DNA of 64,000 nt from Planifilum fimeticola (GTDB lineage Bacteria > Bacillota > Bacilli > Thermoactinomycetales > DSM-44946): the NCBI RefSeq assembly GCF_003001905.1, contig NZ_PVNE01000007.1:62001-126000 (forward strand), in the 5' to 3' direction. The notes under the pieces are model-generated. The model saw nothing but the letters and a program-made list of their open reading frames with translations. It ran no database searches and was not told the DNA's origin. Of the stretch, positions 15,559-24,145 are shown in pieces (within the stretch, counting starts at the first letter, position 1; every line of letters starts with the position of its first letter). A program made the translations under genes and the position numbers.

Positions 15559-16839
15559 ATGTGGAAACGGTGGCTGGCAATGGGTTTTTTGGCGTTTGTT
15601 ATGATCTTCAGCAGCGTTTCGCATCACGCGGACGGCTCCCGGCACGTCGGGAAGCCGGCCAAAGTGAAAACCGGCCTCGAAATCCTGCTCGAACATCCAG
15701 ATAGATTGAAAGGGAAAAAAGTCGGCCTGATCACCAATCCCACGGCCATCACCCGGGATTACCGCCATGCCCTTGACGCCATGTTGGAAGCGGGCATCCA
15801 GGTGGTCAAGGTGTACGGACCGGAACACGGCGTCAGGGGAACGGAACAGGCGGGAGATGAGCCGGGTTCCTTCGAGGATCCCCGGACGGGGCTCCCCTTT
15901 ATCAACCTCTACGGCAAACAGCCCGGAGAGATGGTTCCCCTTTTCGACGGAGTGGATGTGCTGGTCTTTGACATCCAGGATGTGGGCACCCGCTTCTACA
16001 CCTACATCTACACCATGGCCTACGCGATGGAAGCCGCCGCCGAAGCCGGGAAACCCTTCATCGTCCTGGACCGTCCCAATCCCATCGGGGGAGTCAAGGT
16101 GGAGGGGCCGGTGCTGGATCCGGCGTACCGCTCCTTCGTCGGGCTCTATCCGATCCCCCAGCGGCACGGGATGACGGTGGGCGAACTGGCCCGGTTGTTC
16201 AATGAAGAATTCTTCCCGCAGGAAGGCAAGAAAAAGGCGGATTTGACGGTCATCGCCATGAAGGGTTGGAAAAGAAATCAGCTCTACGAGGACACCGGCC
16301 TTCCCTGGGTGATTCCTTCTCCGAACATGCCCACGACGGACACCGCACTGGTATACCCCGGAACCGGGATGATCGAAGGAACAAACCTGTCTGAAGGACG
16401 CGGAACCACCCGCCCCTTCGAACTGCTGGGGGCCCCCTACATCAAGGGTTGGGAGCTGGCGGAAGCGCTGAACAAGGAAAACCTCCCCGGCGTCTCCTTC
16501 CGGGAAGCTTACTTCAACCCCACCTTTTCCAAATACGCGGGAGAGACGGTGGGGGGAGTTCAGGTTCACCTGGAGGATCCAGAGCGCTTCTCCCCCATTT
16601 TGACGGGTCTCGTGATCATCGAGAAGGTGAAACAGCTTTATCCCGAGGATTTTGCCTGGCGGAAAGACGGGAACGAATACTGGATCGACAAGCTGACCGG
16701 TTCCGACCGGGTTCGGAAAAAGTTGGATGCAGGGGTTTCCGCCCGCAAGATTGCGGAAGAATGGGAAGGGGAACTGAAGGATTTCCGCAAGCTTCGCGCC
16801 CGTTATCTGCTCTATCCTCCCAAAGGGCATAAACAATGA
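15559..16839 (+). CDS. namZ: Exo-beta-N-acetylmuramidase NamZ (DUF1343, GH171)
   Basis: The 426-residue secreted enzyme releases MurNAc from the non-reducing end of peptidoglycan fragments. A signal peptide precedes the family pattern: GKKVGLITNPTAITRDYRHALD, the glutamate in YGPEHGVRG, FDIQDVGTRFYTYIYTM, FIVLDRPNPIGG and SEGRGTTRPFELLGAPYI. Length and order match the DUF1343 family, shown in B. subtilis (YbbC) to be an exo-muramidase that works with NagZ and AmiE. GGAGGG lies eight bases before the ATG. It is followed 49 bases later by the AmiE-like gene. Confidence 0.9.
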   Translation: MWKRWLAMGFLAFVMIFSSVSHHADGSRHVGKPAKVKTGLEILLEHPDRLKGKKVGLITNPTAITRDYRHALDAMLEAGIQVVKVYGPEHGVRGTEQAGDEPGSFEDPRTGLPFINLYGKQPGEMVPLFDGVDVLVFDIQDVGTRFYTYIYTMAYAMEAAAEAGKPFIVLDRPNPIGGVKVEGPVLDPAYRSFVGLYPIPQRHGMTVGELARLFNEEFFPQEGKKKADLTVIAMKGWKRNQLYEDTGLPWVIPSPNMPTTDTALVYPGTGMIEGTNLSEGRGTTRPFELLGAPYIKGWELAEALNKENLPGVSFREAYFNPTFSKYAGETVGGVQVHLEDPERFSPILTGLVIIEKVKQLYPEDFAWRKDGNEYWIDKLTGSDRVRKKLDAGVSARKIAEEWEGELKDFRKLRARYLLYPPKGHKQ

Positions 16840-16888
16840 CGCGCCGCACCTTGATCCGCGGACGCGATCGAACTTCAGGAGGGAGAAC

Positions 16889-18646
16889 ATGACCCGAGAT
16901 CAAGGGAAAAGGCGGGGACATCGGAGATTTCTCAGCATCAGCCTGGGAATGTCGATGATCTTCCCGACCGCATTATGGAATCCTCCGTTCCTCGCGGCAT
17001 CGGCAGAGACGACCCTGAAAAAACCGGAGGTGGAAATCGGCGGTGTCCAGGTGATCCCTTCTCAGAACCATCATCCCTTTCCCTGGGACAATCCGGGCCT
17101 TTCTTCTCCGGTATTGCGCTGGGGAGCGCCCAAGGCCGCCGGGATGAAAGTGGGGCCCTTAAACGCCATCGATCCGTATGTTCAACAGGCGATCCGGGAA
17201 CGGACCATGCCCGGAGCCGTGGTTCTCATCGCCCGCAGGGGGGTCGTGGTGAAACACAAGGCCTACGGCCACTCCCTCCTTTATCGGGACGATCGGTACA
17301 CTCCGGCGGAAACGCCGATCGCCATGAAGGAGGACACCATCTTCGACATCGCCTCCATCAGCAAGTTGTTCACCGTCACGGCGGCGATGAAATTGTACGA
17401 ACAGGGGAAATTCAAACTGGATGACCCCGTCGCCCGCTACATCCCGGAATTTGCGGCGGAAGGAAAGGAAAAGGTGACCATCCGCCAGCTGATGACCCAC
17501 ACCTCGGGCCTCGCCCCGTGGATACCCCTCTACCAGATGGGAAACAACCGGGAAGAACGGCTGCAAATCGTGTTCCGCCAACCCCTGGAGGCGGAACCGG
17601 GAACCCGATATGAATACAGCGACCTGAACCTGATCACCCTGGGAGAGCTGGTGGAGCGGCTGTCGGGGATGTCGCTGGATGACTTCGTAAAGAAGCACAT
17701 TACCGGTCCTCTGGGCATGACCGACACCATGTACAATCCGCCGGCATCGCTGAAGCCCCGGATCGCCGCGACGGAATATCAGCCGGAGACCGGACGGGGG
17801 CTGGTCTGGGGCGAGGTGCACGACGAAAACGCCTGGTCCCTTGACGGGGTGGCGGGCCATGCCGGGGTATTCTCCACCGCCAGGGATCTGGCCGTGTTCG
17901 GCCACATGTTCCTGCAGAACGGAAAATACGGCGGCAAGCGGATTTTGAAGGAATCGACGGTGGAGCTGATGGCGAAAAACCACCTTCCGGACTTCCCCGG
18001 GGATGACCAGGGACTGGGCTGGGAGCTGAACCAGGGCTGGTACATGGACGCCCTGGCCGACGCGGAAACCATGGGTCATACCGGCTTCACCGGCACCTCC
18101 CTCGTGGTGAACCGGAAAAACCAAACCATCGCCATCCTGCTGACCAACCGGGTCCATCCCACCCGGGACACCGTTTCCACCAATCCGACTCGCCGCCAGG
18201 TGGCCCGGTTGGCCGCCGACGCCATCCCCGTCGACGGCCTCGGAAAAAAGGGTGCCTGGTTCTCCGGCTACGGAGATGATCTGGACCGATCCCTGTGCAG
18301 CGGGGAACTGCCGAAGGCGTCCGAACCCTTCACCCTCACCTTCGACACCTGGTATCGCGTGGAAGCTGAACCGGGGACAGGAGACGATTCCGGCACCGTG
18401 GAAGGCTCCTCCGACGGAATCCGATGGGAGCCTCTGGCGGAACCCTTCGTCGGCAACAGCGATGGGTGGAAGCGGGTGAAGGTCACCGTTCCCCCGGAAA
18501 CGAAATACCTCCGCTTCCGTTACAAGACCGACGACTACGCCAACGGCAGGGGTTGGTACGTCAAAAACCCGGTGCTGAAAACGGAGAGCGGAAAAAAAGT
18601 GAATGTCCAATGGTCCGGAGAAGGCTGGGAGATTCGGAATTGGTAA
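16889..18646 (+). CDS. amiE: AmiE-like serine hydrolase (beta-lactamase fold) with extra C-terminal domain
   Basis: The 585-residue secreted protein has a signal-like N-terminus, a class C beta-lactamase/penicillin-binding fold (about residues 85-460) and a further C-terminal region of about 120 residues. The catalytic S-x-x-K is in FDIASISKLFTV, the Tyr of YSD in YEYSDLNL and the third motif in HTGFTG. The position after namZ and near nagZ matches B. subtilis AmiE (YbbE), a MurNAc-L-Ala amidase for wall recycling. The C-terminal part (FDTWYRVEAEPGTGDDSGTVEG onward) looks like a beta-sandwich and is longer than expected for AmiE; its role is unknown. Confidence 0.75.
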   Translation: MTRDQGKRRGHRRFLSISLGMSMIFPTALWNPPFLAASAETTLKKPEVEIGGVQVIPSQNHHPFPWDNPGLSSPVLRWGAPKAAGMKVGPLNAIDPYVQQAIRERTMPGAVVLIARRGVVVKHKAYGHSLLYRDDRYTPAETPIAMKEDTIFDIASISKLFTVTAAMKLYEQGKFKLDDPVARYIPEFAAEGKEKVTIRQLMTHTSGLAPWIPLYQMGNNREERLQIVFRQPLEAEPGTRYEYSDLNLITLGELVERLSGMSLDDFVKKHITGPLGMTDTMYNPPASLKPRIAATEYQPETGRGLVWGEVHDENAWSLDGVAGHAGVFSTARDLAVFGHMFLQNGKYGGKRILKESTVELMAKNHLPDFPGDDQGLGWELNQGWYMDALADAETMGHTGFTGTSLVVNRKNQTIAILLTNRVHPTRDTVSTNPTRRQVARLAADAIPVDGLGKKGAWFSGYGDDLDRSLCSGELPKASEPFTLTFDTWYRVEAEPGTGDDSGTVEGSSDGIRWEPLAEPFVGNSDGWKRVKVTVPPETKYLRFRYKTDDYANGRGWYVKNPVLKTESGKKVNVQWSGEGWEIRNW

Positions 18647-18651
18647 TCCAA

Positions 18652-18683
18652 AAGAGGGAGGCGGGGCCACCTGCCTCCCTCTT
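18652..18683 (+). terminator. Terminator-like hairpin after amiE
   Basis: Perfect 11-bp arms AAGAGGGAGGC (18652-18662) and GCCTCCCTCTT (18673-18683) lie just after the amiE-like stop codon. No strong T-run follows, so efficiency is uncertain. Confidence 0.5.
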
Positions 18684-18789
18684 GCGATGCTTATCGGTTT
18701 TGGGAAAAGAATAGTTGATCTGGGGGCCAGGCCAGTCCTGCCCGTTTGTCCGGCAGGAGTGCGAACCATTTTCGGAAAGGAGAATTTCT

Positions 18790-19137
18790 GTGAACAGCGC
18801 GCCTCTCCCCTCCCATCCCCTGTTGCAGCGGCTGATCAAAAGCGCCGGCGTCCAGGCGGGGCTCACCCTCCGAGCTCTGCGGGAAACCATTGCCTGCCGC
18901 CATTGGGAGGCTCTCCTCCTCTCCGCCCATCCGGCACACTTGCCCCATCTGATCGTCATCCGCTGGTTGTCCCGGCGGGACGCCCGATCGGACCGGGAAG
19001 CTCTGCGGCTTTTAAACCAAGGCATCCGATATCTCCAGAGAGCAGCCAACCGCTTCGACGATCCCACAGTCAAATCCGGATTGGAAGAATGGGCGAGAGA
19101 TTTCCGCAAATGCACCGATTACTTGTCAACTCCCTAG
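18790..19137 (+). CDS. Small hypothetical helical protein
   Basis: The predicted 115-residue protein is rich in Arg, Leu and Ala and appears all-helical (LLQRLIKSAGVQAGLTLRALRETIACRHWEALLL, then REALRLLNQGIRYLQRAANRF). I recognise no family. It begins with GTG, placed seven bases after AAGGAG, which supports translation. A short inverted repeat (TCCTGCC/GGCAGGA, about 18735-18757) sits in the upstream region. No neighbour indicates a role. Confidence 0.5.
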   Translation: MNSAPLPSHPLLQRLIKSAGVQAGLTLRALRETIACRHWEALLLSAHPAHLPHLIVIRWLSRRDARSDREALRLLNQGIRYLQRAANRFDDPTVKSGLEEWARDFRKCTDYLSTP

Positions 19138-19570
19138 GTCGATGGACAAACGGCACTGCCGACCGCGGAAGCGCCGGATGCGCCGTATTTCCCTTACGGT
19201 TCCCCTTCAATCACCACCACTTTTCCCTTCTCCACCGCCGCCACATGGGCTGGCCGGATGAATCCCCCCTTGTCCGTGATTCCCTTCAGCGGTTCTAACT
19301 TTCGGGCAGGACCAGTTGCTCTTGCACCCCTCCGGATATCCTTCCAAAAAACCCCCTTCTATCTCTTCCAACAGCGCTCCAATACCATCTATTGCGAAAT
19401 GTCCTCATTTTATTCGACAAGCAGGCTTGCCCGAACAAAAATAAAAAACCGGGGAAAGAAATCCCGGTTCCATGCGGGAAGTCGTATTCCGCATTCCTTC
19501 GGTAAGGACGCAGGGGCTTCACCGCGACACCAGCCGATTCCACCCCCGCACGCATTTCCGATGACAAATT
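19138..19570. other. Intergenic region with a possible coding remnant and a terminator
   Basis: On the minus strand, reading about 19194-19420 gives protein-like segments only if the frame is changed at least once. The end (KGITDKGGFIRPAHVAAVEK, then GKVVVIEGEP and TAA) is the most protein-like. I do not recognise the family. The terminator of the minus-strand operon is at 19446-19476. Confidence 0.3.
19446..19476 (-). terminator. Terminator of the CoA-degradation operon
   Basis: On the minus strand the arms GAACCGGGATTT and CCCCGGTTTTTT form a short GC hairpin followed by a T-rich stretch (TTTTTTATTTTTG). It lies about 95 bases after the thioesterase stop codon and would end the minus-strand transcript. 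Confidence 0.6.
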
Positions 19571-19978
19571 CTACTGCGCCTCTTTCTCCTCCAACAGGTG
19601 CTCCTCCAGCCGCTTCCGAAGCGGCGGGGGAATCGGCTCCGACCTTTGGGTCTCAAAATTGTAGTTGACGTAAGTGGCCGTTCCCTTGGCGCACAATTGG
19701 CCGTTTTGGTGCAGTTCCTCGTAGAGGACAAAGCTGCTGTTTCCGATTTTCCGGACCCAGGTCCGCACCTCCACGTCGCTTCCGTAATAGATTTGACGGA
19801 GGTAATCGATGTTGATGTTGACCACCACCAACTTCCATCGTTCAAAGGACAGGTCCGGCATGAACATTTTGAAGATCTCCTGCCGGCCGGCCTCAAACCA
19901 GACCGGCACCGTCGTGTTGTTGATGTGACCTGCTCCGTCCGTTTCGGAAACGCGGGGCTGAATGACGGTTCTGAACAA
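19571..19978 (-). CDS. Acyl-CoA thioesterase, 4HBT/YbgC type
   Basis: The protein of about 135 residues has the hot-dog fold pattern of 4-hydroxybenzoyl-CoA-type thioesterases: RVSETDGAGHINNTTVPVWFEAGR, with the catalytic Asp, then VVNINIDYLRQIYYGSDVEVRTWV. It would hydrolyse acyl-CoA to free acid and CoA. I place the start at TTG 19976-19978, ten bases after GGTGGAG, because the GTG at 19987 sits right on the ribosome site; this is uncertain. It is the last gene of the long minus-strand CoA operon. Confidence 0.75.
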   Translation of the reverse strand: MFRTVIQPRVSETDGAGHINNTTVPVWFEAGRQEIFKMFMPDLSFERWKLVVVNINIDYLRQIYYGSDVEVRTWVRKIGNSSFVLYEELHQNGQLCAKGTATYVNYNFETQRSEPIPPPLRKRLEEHLLEEKEAQ

Positions 19979-20109
19979 AGGACTCACACTCCACCCTTGG
20001 ATGATTCCGGTTCCCCCGCACCGCGGCCCGGCCGAAAGGATTCGAAAGGGAAGCGGGTACAGCACATTTTACAATATTCTCTCCATTTCTTCCACGCATG
20101 TGGGGGGTT

Positions 20110-21804
20110 TTAGGAGCCATCCCCGGATTCCCTTTTGGCCTTCTCCCGTTCCTGCTCCTGCAGAGCCCGCCACAGGATCTTTCCGCTCGCCGTCATCGGC
20201 AATTGATCGACAAATTCCACCCGGCGCGGGCATTTGTATGCGGCCATCTGCCCCCTCGACCACTCAATGATCTCCTCTTCCGTCACCTTGCCGCGGTAGG
20301 GCTCCCGCGGGATGATGAAGGCCTTCACCGACTCCCCCCTCCGCGGATCGGGGACGCCGACGACGCAGGCCGTTTGCACCTTCGGGTGCTTGTACAGAAT
20401 CGATTCCACTTCCGTGGGCCACACCTTGTACCCGGAAACGTTGATCATGCGCTTCGCCCGGTCGATGATGAAGAAATACCCCTCTTCATCGTAATAGCCG
20501 ATGTCGCCGGTCCGGAAGAAGGGCTTCCCGTCCAGGGTGACGAAAGCCTTTTCCGTCTCCTCGGGACGCCTCCAATACCCCTTGAACACCTGGGGGCCGC
20601 GGACAACGATTTCCCCCTTCTCTCCCGGTCCCAGCTCTTTCCGGGTGTCCAGATCAATGATCCGCGCATCCACATCGAAGGAGGGGATGCCCAAGCACTG
20701 CAGTTTCGGCCGATCCGGGGGATTGATATGGGTTTGGGCGATGGTTTCCGTCAGACCGTATCCCTCCACATAGCGCATCCCCGTCAATTCATGCAGTTTT
20801 TCACCGACGGCCTCGGGCAACGGCGCACCGCCTCCGCCGATGTAAGACAAGGAGCTCAAATCGTACTTGGTCACATCCGGCATGGAAAGGAAATCGACCA
20901 CCATCGTGCTGATATTGGTCCAATGGGTGCACCGGTGCCTTTCGATCAGCTTGGCCGCCGTCTCCCGGTCCCAGCGGGTCATGAGCACCACGCTGCCGCC
21001 GGCGTAGATCGGCACGTGCATGCCGTGGATCATTCCCGTCACGTGGAAAAAGGGAAGCGTGGACAGGGGGACGTTGCCCGCCGACACATTCCCCCACACC
21101 GCGGCCCCGACCGTATTGGCCTGCACCGTGCGGGCCGTGTGGATGCACCCTTTCGGCTGACCGGTGGTGCCGGAAGTGTAGGGCAGGACAACGATATCGT
21201 CGGGACTGAAGCGGACGGGTTCGGGCCGTCGCTGCAGCTTCAGGGCCGTATCCCACAGCGTGACGCAGGGATGGTCGATCTCCTTCCGATCCGCCGCCAC
21301 GCTGTCCGGCAGGGACAGGTCCGTCCCCCTGTCGGCGTAATCTCCGTAGGCGGCGACAACGGCGTGTTTGAGGGAGGTTTTTTCCATCAGCGGGGCGATT
21401 CGATCGTACAACTCCTGGCCGACGATGGCCGCTTTCGGTTCGCTGTCGGCGACGAAGAAGGCCAATTCCCGGGTCAAAAGCATCGGATTGAGGGGTACGA
21501 CAATCGCGTTGGCCCGTAGGATCGCGTAAAAGGCGATCATAAACTGAGGGGAGTTTTGCATGAAGAGAAGCACCCGGTCTCCCGCGGCAACCCCCAGATC
21601 CCGCTGCAGGAACCCGGCCAGGGCGTTCGCCTCTTCCAAAAAACGCCGGTACGTGATCTCCCCGCCGTAATAGTGGACGGCCGCCTTGTTCGGATACCGG
21701 GCGGCAGACACCTCCAGGTTGTGATAGGGATTGGTCTCGGGAACGACCAGCGACCTGGGCACCCTTTTGGGCCAATGATCGAAATGGCGGCTCAACATAT
21801 TCAT
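20110..21804 (-). CDS. Acyl-CoA synthetase (AMP-binding, FadD-like)
   Basis: The 564-residue enzyme activates a carboxylic acid to its CoA thioester with ATP. The phosphate-binding motif is LPYTSGTTGQPKG, followed by GYGLTETIAQTH, and the C-terminal motif FFRTGDIGYYDEEGYFFIIDRAKRMINVSGYKVWPTEVE is typical of medium- to long-chain synthetases. The lysine of the last catalytic loop is in TASGKILWR. It feeds the beta-oxidation enzymes encoded upstream in the same run; the chain length of the substrate cannot be told. Confidence 0.88.
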   Translation of the reverse strand: MNMLSRHFDHWPKRVPRSLVVPETNPYHNLEVSAARYPNKAAVHYYGGEITYRRFLEEANALAGFLQRDLGVAAGDRVLLFMQNSPQFMIAFYAILRANAIVVPLNPMLLTRELAFFVADSEPKAAIVGQELYDRIAPLMEKTSLKHAVVAAYGDYADRGTDLSLPDSVAADRKEIDHPCVTLWDTALKLQRRPEPVRFSPDDIVVLPYTSGTTGQPKGCIHTARTVQANTVGAAVWGNVSAGNVPLSTLPFFHVTGMIHGMHVPIYAGGSVVLMTRWDRETAAKLIERHRCTHWTNISTMVVDFLSMPDVTKYDLSSLSYIGGGGAPLPEAVGEKLHELTGMRYVEGYGLTETIAQTHINPPDRPKLQCLGIPSFDVDARIIDLDTRKELGPGEKGEIVVRGPQVFKGYWRRPEETEKAFVTLDGKPFFRTGDIGYYDEEGYFFIIDRAKRMINVSGYKVWPTEVESILYKHPKVQTACVVGVPDPRRGESVKAFIIPREPYRGKVTEEEIIEWSRGQMAAYKCPRRVEFVDQLPMTASGKILWRALQEQEREKAKRESGDGS

Positions 21805-21826
21805 CCCTCCGCTTTCCGGATGTTTT

Positions 21827-22597
21827 CTAAAACCGTCCGGTCCCCCCGCCCGCCACCTTGATCGTCTCCCCCGTCACATAAGAGGAAGCCTCCGTGGCGA
21901 GGTAGAGACAGGCGTTCAGAATGTCCTCCGGCACTCCGAGCCGGCGGAGCGGAATCCTCCTCTCCAGTTCCCGTTTTGCCTCCTCCGAGGACGCCAGCAC
22001 CTCCTCCATGCCCTCTGTCAGGATGATCCCGGGAGCGATGCAGTTGACGGCGATGTTGTAGGACGCCCACTCCAGCGCCAGGGTTTCGGTCAGATTGATC
22101 ACCCCCGCCTTGGCCGCTCCGTAGGCGCCCAATCCCGGGGTGCCCCTGAGCCCGGCGACGGAGCTGATGTTGATGATCCTTCCGCCTCCCTGTTCCGCCA
22201 TGATCGGGCGAACGGCGGAGCAGCAATAAAACACCTGATGCAGATTGTTCCTCACCACCGCGTCAAACCCGTTGGGCGACAAATCCTCCAGGTTGTGGGA
22301 AAAGCTCCCCCCGGCGTTGTTGATCAGGACGTCGATGCGGCCGAAGTGCTCCTTCACTCTTTGCATCATGGCCTTCACCTGCTCAAAATCTCGCAAATCT
22401 GCCGGACACGGCAACACCTCCCCGCCCGCTTCCTCGATCTCCCGGGCGACCGCCCGAAGCTTCTCCGTCTTCCTGCCGTTGATGGCCACCTTCGCTCCCT
22501 CCCCGGCCATCCCGATCGCCACTCCCTTTCCGATCCCTTGGGAACTTCCCGTCACCACGACCACTTTTCCTTTGATGTCATAGCTGTTCAGTCCCAT
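21827..22597 (-). CDS. SDR-family oxidoreductase (FabG-like)
   Basis: The 256-residue short-chain dehydrogenase has the cofactor motif VTGSSQGIGKG, NNAG at about residues 89-92, active serine in NISSVAGLRG and the Y-x-x-x-K motif GAYGAAKAGVINLTE. The C-terminal segment ASSYVTGETIKVAGGGTGRF is typical of 3-oxoacyl reductase relatives. In this operon it may act on a hydroxyacyl or ketoacyl intermediate. It is encoded 22 bases before the acyl-CoA synthetase gene. Confidence 0.85.
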   Translation of the reverse strand: MGLNSYDIKGKVVVVTGSSQGIGKGVAIGMAGEGAKVAINGRKTEKLRAVAREIEEAGGEVLPCPADLRDFEQVKAMMQRVKEHFGRIDVLINNAGGSFSHNLEDLSPNGFDAVVRNNLHQVFYCCSAVRPIMAEQGGGRIINISSVAGLRGTPGLGAYGAAKAGVINLTETLALEWASYNIAVNCIAPGIILTEGMEEVLASSEEAKRELERRIPLRRLGVPEDILNACLYLATEASSYVTGETIKVAGGGTGRF

Positions 22598-22677
22598 CGG
22601 CTTCCCTCCGGTTTTTCGTATTTATCGAAGGATTCAGCAGATGGCCGGTGTGTTTTTCAATGCCCGGCGAAACCCCT

Positions 22678-24083
22678 TCAAAGCCGGATCGATTGTTCCA
22701 AGGCCCGCGAAACCGTCAGAATGCGCTTCTCCGCAAAGCGGGGGGCGACGATCTGCATGCCGATCGGCAAGCCTTCGGAAGAGCGCCCGCAAGGGAAGGA
22801 GGCGGCCGGGTGGCCCGTAAGGTTGAACAAGGAGGTCAGCATCCATCCATTGTGCGGATGGATCGGCTTCCCGTCGATCTCCCGGGGATTTCGGCCGTGC
22901 GGGAAGGCCGGCACCGCCAACGTCGGCGTCACCAGGAGATCAAAGGACTGCCAAACCTTCTCCACCTTCTCGTAGGCCGCCGAACGGTTTTGCCGCCACC
23001 GCTCCATTTCCACCGCCGAAAAACGCCGGCCGTGTTCGATGGTGGCCGCCATCCCCCGGGATATCCTGTCCCGCTCCTTCTCCAGAAAATGTCCGTAGTG
23101 GGCGGCAAACCAGACGGCCCACAGGTTGACGAAGGTGTTTGTCACGATTTCCGCGCCGTCTTCCAGGCCGAGGGACACCTCCTCCACCCGGCAGCCCCAT
23201 TCTTCCAACCGGCGGAGGGCCCCTTCGACGACCGTCCGAACCTCACGCTCCACCCGGAAGTAATCCAGGTCGGGGCTGTACGCAATCCTCCATCCTTTCA
23301 GGTCCGGTTCCTCCAGCGGGAAAAAGCGCTCCGTCACCGGCAGCGAAAAGGGATCAGCCGGATGCAATCCCTGGAACACGTCGAGAAAAAGGGCGGCATC
23401 CTCCACATAACGGGTCAGGCTGCCATGGTGCAAGAAGGGATCGACCACGGAGAAACGGGTGGGACCCGTATCGTAGGGAATGCGGCCAAAGGTCGGCTTC
23501 ATCCCGTAAACGCCGCAAAAGCCGGCCGGAATGCGAATCGACCCCCCTCCGTCGCTCCCCTCGGCGATCGGAGCCAAGCCCGCGGCGACGACCGCCGCCG
23601 ATCCGCCGCTTGAACCTCCCGCCGTCCGGCCGGGATCATGGGGATTGTTGGTCCTCCCGAAAAGCGGATTGTCGGTGACGGCCGTGTACCCGAACTCCGG
23701 CGTGTTCGTCTTGCCCAGAATCACGGCACCGGCCTGCCTCGCCCGGGCGACGAAGACGGCGTCCCGGCCGGGAACGTGGTCGGCGAAAAGCTTCGACCCG
23801 AACGTCGTCCGAATGCCCCGGGTCGGCTCAGATCCTTGATCGCGATCGGCACCCCCAGCAGGGGAGGAAGCTCCTCCTCCGACATCAGCCGTTTTTCCGC
23901 CCTTTTGGCATCCTCCAGGGCCCGCTCCTCCGCGACGGTGCAAAAGGCGTTGATTTCCGGGTTTCGCCGGCGGATGTGATCCAAAAAGGCGCGGGCGACC
24001 TCCAGGGGGGAAAGCTCTTTGTTCCGGATCCGGCGGGCCAGCTCGACAGCGCTCATGGCGAGGATTTCCTGTTCCCGGGACAC
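22678..24083 (-). pseudogene. Amidase-signature enzyme, frameshifted
   Basis: Two overlapping frames together give a full amidase of about 468 residues. The first (GTG 24083 after AAGGAGG) holds the N-terminus up to LLGVPIAIKDL, with the catalytic lysine. The second resumes with TRGIRTTFGSKLFADHVPGRD and contains the serine region GRTAGGSSGGSAAVVAAGLAP up to TGA 22678. The switch is near 23823-23826 and is explained by one missing base. Without it the family's usual length is restored. It may be a recent mutation or an assembly error. Confidence 0.8.
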
Positions 24084-24145
24084 GCCTTTTAACCTCCTTG
24101 TCCCATGAATGGTGATTTGCCATCGCCCCGCCCTTTCCACGGGAC

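Noticed and set aside
19960-19990. GTG 19987 as start of the thioesterase
   Set aside because: The ribosome site ends one base before it; TTG 19978 has normal spacing. Kept as an alternative only.
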